Assembly (NCBI GenBank): GCA_937875295.1
Contig: CALLXS010000087.1
Location: forward strand, 1-11,387
Direction of reading: 5' to 3'
Length of the DNA stretch: 11,387 nt
Source: an uncultured bacterium
GTDB lineage: Bacteria; Bacteroidota; Ignavibacteria; Kapaibacteriales; UBA2268
Shown here: in pieces, positions 6,146 to 11,387 of the stretch
Position numbering within the stretch: position 1 is the stretch's first letter
Layout of the letters: every line of letters starts with the position of its first letter
The notes under the pieces: generated by a model
The model's input: only the letters and a program-made list of their open reading frames with translations
What the model was told of the DNA's origin: nothing
Database searches by the model: none
Program-made: the position numbers and the translations under genes

Positions 6146-8902
6146 TTATTCGATTCTAAGTTTTTCTCCAATTTGAAGAGCTTTATTTTTTGATCTTTTG
6201 TTAAATTTAGCAATTTCATCAACTGTCATATCAAATCTTTTGGCAATTTTTTCTAAAGTATCGCCCCTTTTGATAGTATAAAATTTTGATTGGTTTTTGA
6301 TTTTCTTATTTGATTTACTATTGATGGATTGACTAAGAGGTGAAGATGTAGAATTACTCTTAATAGTAAGATTAGAATTAGCAAATACTACATCGTCTTT
6401 AATTTTGTTGGCGTTCCAATTTTTTAAATCTTCTTGACTAACATTATATTTATTTGCGATTGATTCAAGAGATTCGCCTTTTTTAACTTTATGAATTATA
6501 TCTTTAGTATTATTATTAATATTTTTTGTCGAAGCGAAATTATTTGCATTGTTTTTAGTAGAATTTGAATTAGCTATTAATTGTAAGGTTTGGCCTGCAT
6601 TAATTCTACCATTTTTAATATTATTAATTTCTGCTAAAGTATTTTGACTTATATTATATTGTTTTGATATTTCTGCTAAAGTTTCGCCACGCTTTACAAT
6701 ATGAGATGTAGGTGGATTATTTGTTAAAGCTGGTTTAGATTTCGGTGAATCATTCATTACAAGGTCAGATTGAGTATTTTGATTTGGTATGATAATTTTC
6801 AATACTTTCCCATATTTTAATGATTTTCCAATTTTATTATTTGCTTTAATATCAGAAATTGTAACTCCATATTTTTGTGCAATTGAGGATAGACTTTCGT
6901 TTCTCTTTACCTTATGCCTAATAATTTTAGAAGTATTATTTGTAACTGTTTTATTCGAAGAGTTGTCAGCAACATTTACTTTAAAATCACCAGCTGGACT
7001 TACTCTTAGAATTTGACTTTCTTTAATTCTATCATCATCAGCAGGTAAACCATTAATTTCCTTAATTTCGCTTGGTGTCATTCCATATTTAATTGCGATA
7101 GTATAAATTGTTTCACCTTTAGCTACTTTGTGAGTAGGATATTTGCTATATTTCTTTTGTAATTCTTTTGAAAGTGGTTTAACTGTACTTGACGAGTTAT
7201 CATTAATTAGGCTGACATTTTTAGGTGCAATTTTATTACTATTATTAGTATTATTATTGCTTACAATTGTTTCGTCAGCATCAATATCTGCAACCTTTCC
7301 AACTGGAATTTTTATTTTAGTTCCTATTGATAATCTTCCTTTCTGTTTTACTCCAGGATTAGCAGTAGCTAATTGTTTTATTGTGATTCCATATTTTTGA
7401 GCAACTGAAGCTAATGTTTCTTTTTTTCTTGATGTTGAATAAACTATCCATGGCATTTTTTCATCTGCATTTAGTTTATTAAAATTTAGAGAAAAATCTT
7501 TAAAAGTGCCATAAGGTATTTTTACTTTATATTCAGCTAAATCAGCTGGTGTAGCTCCATTAATAAGTTCAGGGTTAAGCTCTTTAATTTCTTTTTCGCT
7601 TACGTTAGCAGCTTTTGCTATTGCGCTAAGAGCAACTGGTTCGTCAAGTGTGAAAATATCGTATTTGTATTCAGGTTCGAAATTAATACTATTTTTATCA
7701 ATTCCAAATTTTTCTAGGTTATAAATGATTTTTGTAATAGCTATGAACATAGGTACATAACCACGAGTTTCTCTTAAGTTAAGAGCATCCATTACAGACC
7801 AATAGTTTAAGCTATCAGTAGCTTTTACTCTTTTCATTGCTCCACGTATTCTACCAGGACCGGCATTATAAGCAGACATTGCTAAATACCAATCTCCAAA
7901 GTCTTCGTGAAGGTCTTTCAAATATTTCATAGCAGCGCGAGTTGATTTTTCAGGATCTCTTCTTTCATCTAACCAAATTGAAGGTCTTGTATTTAAGTTA
8001 TAATCTTGTCCAGTCCTTCTCATAAATTGCCATAATCCAACTGCTCCAGCTCTTGAAACAATATTTGGATTTAAACCGCTTTCGAAAGTAGACACCATAA
8101 TTATTTCTTCTGGCATTCTTTCTTCGCGTGCGATTCTTTTCATCATGGGAAACCATTTAGAGGATTTTGATAATATTTTATTAAGAAAAGCTTTTCCTGC
8201 TGGTTTCTCTGTCAGAAAAATGATTGATCTATCTACTAATTCATGGCTATCGAGTGGGATTACCATATTGCTTGGTAGAGTCAATGTAGGGAGTGGTTTG
8301 TGATTTTTTAATTCGACATTTATATCGGGAGTAGTTTGAATTTTTTCAAATTCTTGAAACAATTGATCTCTTACCAAGACCATCGCAGTATTATCGTCAA
8401 GCTCATCGATGCTTTTTACATAAGTTTCGTAATCGTCAATAATTGATTGAGCTAGCTCAGCGAACTCTTCATTTTCTTCAATTCCTTCATAAGAAGCGGC
8501 TCTATTTAGAATTTCAATAGCATGTTCAAAAAATCTTGCAGCATTAACTGTATCTTTCTTTTGAATTAGTTTTAATGCCTGAAGATATTTTTGCTTTGAG
8601 CGATTCAAAATATTATTAATCGTTTTTTGTTGAGTCTTTTTTAAGGAAGAATTGTTGTCGAGTTCAGAATACTCATCAGGAAATTTAATCATATTCTGAT
8701 TTTGGTAATTCTGATTTTCTTGTTGAGTATCATTTTTCTGATTAAGTAATTTTTCTGCTTTTTTTTGTTTTCTTACTTGGTAATCAGATTGCCCATAATT
8801 TGAGGTGGATGTACCGATTATTAGCGCAAAAAGAATTAATATTTTAATATTAATTCGATTAGCGAAAAATTTCGCTTTATTTCGCCTAAATAATAGTTTC
8901 AT
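6146..8902 (-). CDS. Exported MltD-like lytic transglycosylase with about seven LysM repeats
   Basis: This enzyme cleaves peptidoglycan glycan strands in the periplasm, leaving anhydromuramic ends. The 918 residues begin with a basic stretch and a hydrophobic signal/anchor (core NIKILILFALIIGTS), then a Gln/Asn/Lys-rich spacer and a helical region (about 60-230). The SLT domain (about 249-365) has catalytic Glu274 in STFESGLNP, AVGLWQF (288-293) and AYNAGPGR (344-351), the MltD-type pattern. LysM repeats follow at about 414-465 (degenerate), 485-535, 590-636, 660-706, 733-777, 802-849 and 874-918. They are separated by Asn/Ser/Lys-rich linkers of 19-54 residues and should hold the enzyme on glycan. 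I chose the ATG at 8902 because AAGGA lies 7 nt upstream; an ATG at 8926 would add eight residues. E. coli MltD has only two LysM repeats, so this one is unusually long. The EIIA gene follows by 7 nt. Confidence 0.94.
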   Translation of the reverse strand: MKLLFRRNKAKFFANRINIKILILFALIIGTSTSNYGQSDYQVRKQKKAEKLLNQKNDTQQENQNYQNQNMIKFPDEYSELDNNSSLKKTQQKTINNILNRSKQKYLQALKLIQKKDTVNAARFFEHAIEILNRAASYEGIEENEEFAELAQSIIDDYETYVKSIDELDDNTAMVLVRDQLFQEFEKIQTTPDINVELKNHKPLPTLTLPSNMVIPLDSHELVDRSIIFLTEKPAGKAFLNKILSKSSKWFPMMKRIAREERMPEEIIMVSTFESGLNPNIVSRAGAVGLWQFMRRTGQDYNLNTRPSIWLDERRDPEKSTRAAMKYLKDLHEDFGDWYLAMSAYNAGPGRIRGAMKRVKATDSLNYWSVMDALNLRETRGYVPMFIAITKIIYNLEKFGIDKNSINFEPEYKYDIFTLDEPVALSAIAKAANVSEKEIKELNPELINGATPADLAEYKVKIPYGTFKDFSLNFNKLNADEKMPWIVYSTSRKKETLASVAQKYGITIKQLATANPGVKQKGRLSIGTKIKIPVGKVADIDADETIVSNNNTNNSNKIAPKNVSLINDNSSSTVKPLSKELQKKYSKYPTHKVAKGETIYTIAIKYGMTPSEIKEINGLPADDDRIKESQILRVSPAGDFKVNVADNSSNKTVTNNTSKIIRHKVKRNESLSSIAQKYGVTISDIKANNKIGKSLKYGKVLKIIIPNQNTQSDLVMNDSPKSKPALTNNPPTSHIVKRGETLAEISKQYNISQNTLAEINNIKNGRINAGQTLQLIANSNSTKNNANNFASTKNINNNTKDIIHKVKKGESLESIANKYNVSQEDLKNWNANKIKDDVVFANSNLTIKSNSTSSPLSQSINSKSNKKIKNQSKFYTIKRGDTLEKIAKRFDMTVDEIAKFNKRSKNKALQIGEKLRIE

Positions 8903-8909
8903 TTTTAGT

Positions 8910-8914
8910 TCCTT
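8910..8914 (-). promoter_or_regulatory. Ribosome-binding site that fixes the transglycosylase start
   Basis: On the minus strand AAGGA lies 7 nt before the ATG at 8902, ideal spacing, and inside the coding region if the ATG at 8926 were used. It favours the shorter protein. It is also one of the few good Shine-Dalgarno matches in this window. Confidence 0.7.
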
Positions 8915-8974
8915 ACTTTTTGGCATAAATTAATTTGCAATTTATTAATAAATATTGAATTAATCAAATATTTC

Positions 8975-9020
8975 AAAAAAAAATAATATCTAATATCACT
9001 TTAACTATATGTGATATTAG
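8975..9020 (-). terminator. Terminator of the protease-ABC ATPase operon
   Basis: Perfect 10-bp inverted repeat (ctaatatcac at 8990-8999, gtgatattag at 9011-9020) with an 11-base loop. Read on the minus strand, it is followed after about 6 bases by nine T's (the A-run at 8975-8983). It lies just past the stop of the ABC ATPase gene at 9034 and before the leader of the transglycosylase gene, so the two minus-strand units are probably separate. The stem is AT-rich, and the gap before the T-run makes it a moderate terminator. Confidence 0.7.
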
Positions 9021-9033
9021 TAGCTTGTCTGTA

Positions 9034-9651
9034 TTAAAGTGTTAGTAAATATTCGCTAAAATTAAGCTCCTCTTTTTTAGTAGATGAAATTATAATTATT
9101 TTATTATTATGTGATTTGGTTATATAATTTATAAAATTGTTTTTACTCTGCTCATCAATATTTTCAAAAGGTTCATCAAAAAGATTTATATTAGACTCGA
9201 AAATTAGATTTAGGTTTAATTTAAATTTACTAATTGTACCAGTTGATAATTGATCGATCCTTTTATTGTAAAAATCTCTCAAAGAAAATAAATCTAATAA
9301 TGTTTCTAATTTATCATTATCTATATTTTGTCCTTTTAATTTACTAATTATAAAATAATTTTCTTTTGGAGTTAATTCTGGAACAAAATTAATATATGGT
9401 GCTGAAAATGTGATTCTATTTTGTACGTTGATTTTTGAATTAATCGGTGTATGATTTTTATGATATTCAATTTTACCTAGTTGTGGTTTCAAAATGCCTG
9501 CAATTAGTTTTAGCAATGTAGATTTTCCACTTGCATTTTTCCCAAATAAGCCATAAATATTATTTTGATAAAAAGTACTATTAAAATTATTAATTACGTA
9601 TTTATCATCATATCTATATGAAATATCATTCAGAATTATTGAGTCTATCAT
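9034..9651 (-). CDS. CcmA-like ABC transporter ATP-binding protein with altered Q- and H-loops
   Basis: This single nucleotide-binding domain of 205 residues is close to CcmA-type subunits in length. Walker A is GKNASGKST (37-45). The signature is LSTGT (135-139) in place of LSGGQ. Walker B is INLFDE with Asp159 and catalytic Glu160, and a D-loop-like ENID follows. Two usual residues are absent. The Q-loop region reads FSAPYINFVPELT with no Gln, although an APY form at this place is, as I recall, seen in CcmA-like proteins of Bacteroidota. The switch His is replaced in IISSTKKE, where Thr191 sits at the expected place. No transmembrane segment and no permease gene lie next to it, so its partner must be encoded elsewhere or beyond the operon. 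The ATG overlaps the upstream protease stop by one base (TAATG), so translation is coupled. Substrate is unknown; CcmA is a resemblance, not an assignment to haem export. Confidence 0.85.
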   Translation of the reverse strand: MIDSIILNDISYRYDDKYVINNFNSTFYQNNIYGLFGKNASGKSTLLKLIAGILKPQLGKIEYHKNHTPINSKINVQNRITFSAPYINFVPELTPKENYFIISKLKGQNIDNDKLETLLDLFSLRDFYNKRIDQLSTGTISKFKLNLNLIFESNINLFDEPFENIDEQSKNNFINYITKSHNNKIIIISSTKKEELNFSEYLLTL

Positions 9652-11309
9652 TATTTTGTTTTTTCTATAGAAAATTTACCTGTAGAGATAATTTTATCAA
9701 TATTGCTAAGTTTGTAGAGATAGATACCATTTCTAAAATCTTCGGGAATAGCAAACCAAATAGCTACTCTGTAATTTTCGATTAATCCTATATTAATAAT
9801 ATTACTATATAAACAATTATTATCAATGTTATAAATTGAAAGATGTATTTTATCATTTAAATAATCTGTAGGGATAGGAAAGGCTATAAAATCAGTTTCG
9901 CCTGTATATGGAATAGGAAATACTGATTCGTTTGTTTTGATTTGACTTCCAGTATTTTCAAATATTTTTATTTTAAGATTTTCTTCGTCCTCAAATTTTA
10001 GGCAATATTCATTATTAAGTACTTTTCTATCACAATTTTGATTTAAAGATTCAAAAATATTGAAAGAGAATTTGTCATATTCTAATTCATTATTGATTAA
10101 ATAATCTTTATTATTATTTAAAATAATAAAATCTAGTGTGTCTTTATCTTTATCAAGCGAAAATGGAAAATACACTCTAATAGGATAGAAAGAGTATGGG
10201 AATATGTTGTTATAATACATTAGCGATGGTATGGAATAATCGCCATAATAGGCGAATTTCATAGGTTCTAAAATGTTTACATCTTTGTAATATGGAGCAA
10301 TATAACTTTTATTACCGGTATGATATAGCCATTCTGTCATATCGAATAATTCTTTATCGAGGTTTGTATTAAATGTTTCTTTAAGTGTTTCATTTAGAAT
10401 TTTATAGTTATTTTCATATTTGTTTGCATTTTCCCAAATATTTTTCAAAAAAGAATAATCATTATAAGTCTCAAAAATTTTGATAAATAAACTCACCCAT
10501 AAATATCCATGCGTAGGATCAGAGGATAAAAGGCTATATTTGGGTAGCTCTGAAATAAATTTATCGATATAATATTTATAGTCTTTCACTTCGGGGAAGA
10601 TCCAATATTCAAGTAATGTACTTGACATTTCAGCAATAAATTGGATATTGTAAGAATAAGTTGGGTAAGATAATTGGACAGAATGATTAAATTCATGTGC
10701 TGCCGTTACTTTCATTGCTTCAATTCCGAATGTATTATAGGTTTGTTCAAATTTTCCATTTGAATTGAATGAGCTATCTGTCGGACTATAATTATTATCA
10801 ATAACGATATATGATGTAATATCTGGAGAAAATTCTGTATAAGTGAGTCCATAATATGCATTATTGCCTTTGCCTAATTCACAGACATAAATGTCATAAA
10901 GAGAATTACCACCTAAATGTGCATCAGAGTTAGGTGGTCTTAACCCAAGAATATTAATTTGGTAATTATAGACAAAGTCATAATAATAAGCCACAGAATC
11001 GATATAATCAGGGATTCCATTCTGATTATTATCGATATTTTCAACGGCATCATAACCTGTAATGGAATAGTGAATATAAAAATGATTTGCTGGTGATTTG
11101 ACAGCTAATGGCAAGATGTCATCTTTTCTTTCTAAGAGGATATCATCTTTGAAATTTTCTATACCAAATAATCTCTTTGAAATTATGGATTTATCTTTAC
11201 TAAAAGTTCCACATTTACGTTCGATTAAATCAGCAGGAGAATCAGTAATAAAGATAAATAATATACAAATTATATTAAAAAATAGGGTTTTATTAGGATT
11301 AAAATTCAT
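9651..11309 (-). CDS. Secreted HExxH metalloprotease-like protein with probable T9SS sorting domain
   Basis: This protein of 552 residues has a signal peptide: hydrophobic core at about 8-21, probable cleavage near SPA-D at residues 26-27. Next comes a HFYIHY stretch followed by an Asp/Asn-rich calcium-loop-like motif, DNNQNGIPDYID (93-104). A zinc-protease motif HEFNH (205-209) lies in VTAAHEFNHSVQLSY; Glu227 in FIAEMSS is a candidate third ligand. This order (HY, D.N.NG.PDY, HE..H, then E) resembles the MXAN_6640-type putative metalloproteases. The last 90 residues (about 461-552) look like a degenerate type A sorting domain: VFPIPYTG, IHLSIYNID, then NGIYLYKL and TGKFSIEK. If so, it is exported by Sec and carried over the outer membrane by T9SS. 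Substrates are unknown. No other in-frame Met occurs before residue 199, so the ATG at 11309 is secure. No Shine-Dalgarno is seen; a strong hairpin lies 10 bases upstream. Confidence 0.8.
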   Translation of the reverse strand: MNFNPNKTLFFNIICILFIFITDSPADLIERKCGTFSKDKSIISKRLFGIENFKDDILLERKDDILPLAVKSPANHFYIHYSITGYDAVENIDNNQNGIPDYIDSVAYYYDFVYNYQINILGLRPPNSDAHLGGNSLYDIYVCELGKGNNAYYGLTYTEFSPDITSYIVIDNNYSPTDSSFNSNGKFEQTYNTFGIEAMKVTAAHEFNHSVQLSYPTYSYNIQFIAEMSSTLLEYWIFPEVKDYKYYIDKFISELPKYSLLSSDPTHGYLWVSLFIKIFETYNDYSFLKNIWENANKYENNYKILNETLKETFNTNLDKELFDMTEWLYHTGNKSYIAPYYKDVNILEPMKFAYYGDYSIPSLMYYNNIFPYSFYPIRVYFPFSLDKDKDTLDFIILNNNKDYLINNELEYDKFSFNIFESLNQNCDRKVLNNEYCLKFEDEENLKIKIFENTGSQIKTNESVFPIPYTGETDFIAFPIPTDYLNDKIHLSIYNIDNNCLYSNIINIGLIENYRVAIWFAIPEDFRNGIYLYKLSNIDKIISTGKFSIEKTK

Positions 11310-11318
11310 TTTTATCTA

Positions 11319-11352
11319 AAAAAGAGTATTGATTATATTCAATACTCTTTTT
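11319..11352. terminator. Strong bidirectional hairpin directly before the protease start codon
   Basis: A perfect 14-bp stem (aaaaagagtattga at 11319-11332, tcaatactcttttt at 11339-11352) has a 6-base loop and a run of A on the left and T on the right. It can therefore act as an intrinsic terminator on either strand. On the minus strand its U-run ends 9-10 bases before the protease ATG, leaving no room for a promoter in between. It is either the terminator of a gene right of the window, read through into the protease, or an attenuator in the protease leader. The rest of the right edge (11353-11387) is AT-only sequence with nothing recognisable. Confidence 0.75.
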
Positions 11353-11387
11353 AATTAATAAATATTATAAAATGTTAATAATTATCT

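Noticed and set aside
6139..6222. An N-terminal extension of the EIIA protein to the ATG at 6222
   Set aside because: The extra 28 residues are read from the last LysM repeat of the upstream gene in another frame, and the EIIA domain begins at the internal ATG at 6138.
8903..8926. The ATG at 8926 as the start of the transglycosylase
   Set aside because: A well-placed AAGGA at 8910-8914 precedes the ATG at 8902, and the shorter form gives a normal basic start to the signal peptide.
8915..8975. A promoter for the transglycosylase gene on the minus strand
   Set aside because: A TTTG followed 20 bp later by TAAATTG is only a partial match to TAnnTTTG, in very AT-rich DNA; a promoter is expected here but I cannot place it with confidence.
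1..11387. CRISPR arrays, tRNA or rRNA genes, insertion sequences, phage or defence genes
   Set aside because: I saw no regularly spaced repeats, cloverleaf-like sequences, transposase or integrase motifs, or recognised defence families anywhere in the window.

Overview
The window is strongly AT-rich DNA with dense coding and short AT-only intergenic gaps. Several traits point to the Bacteroidota/Ignavibacteriota/Kapabacteria part of the FCB superphylum. These are a TAnnTTTG-type promoter before the mutase genes, a secreted metalloprotease that appears to end in a degenerate type IX secretion (T9SS) sorting domain, a PepSY-like small secreted protein, and an MltD-type transglycosylase with many LysM repeats. 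The phylum is an inference from gene content; no rRNA or other strong marker is present.

Layout, left to right. (1) Bases 1-386, plus strand: the 3' part of msrA (methionine sulfoxide reductase A), cut by the window edge. (2) 453-914, plus: a small exported PepSY-like protein, followed by a strong intrinsic terminator at 957-988. (3) 1025-1159, plus: a possible 44-residue single-span membrane protein. (4) 1297-5602, plus: the two subunits of adenosylcobalamin-dependent methylmalonyl-CoA mutase, small non-catalytic subunit first and catalytic large subunit second, read from a promoter near 1208-1238. (5) 5621-5663: a bidirectional terminator between convergent units. (6) 8902 down to 5686, minus: an exported MltD-like lytic transglycosylase with about seven LysM repeats, then a stand-alone PTS EIIA domain protein 7 nt downstream. 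(7) 11309 down to 9034, minus: a secreted HExxH metalloprotease-like protein whose stop overlaps by one base the start of a CcmA-like ABC ATPase, followed by a minus-strand terminator at about 8975-9020. A strong hairpin with a U-run lies directly before the protease start codon.

How the genes work together. The mutase pair interconverts methylmalonyl-CoA and succinyl-CoA (propionate metabolism) and is a self-contained operon. The transglycosylase and the EIIA protein are probably co-transcribed, which couples a cell-wall enzyme to a probable regulatory phosphocarrier. The protease and the ABC ATPase are translationally coupled, but no membrane permease lies beside them here.

Most of the window is ordinary housekeeping and envelope biology, and I do not see a clear new multi-gene system. 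The points most worth a second look are the terminator-like hairpin ten bases upstream of the protease start, the pairing of that secreted protease with an ABC ATPase that appears to lack its Q-loop and H-loop residues, and the transglycosylase-EIIA coupling.
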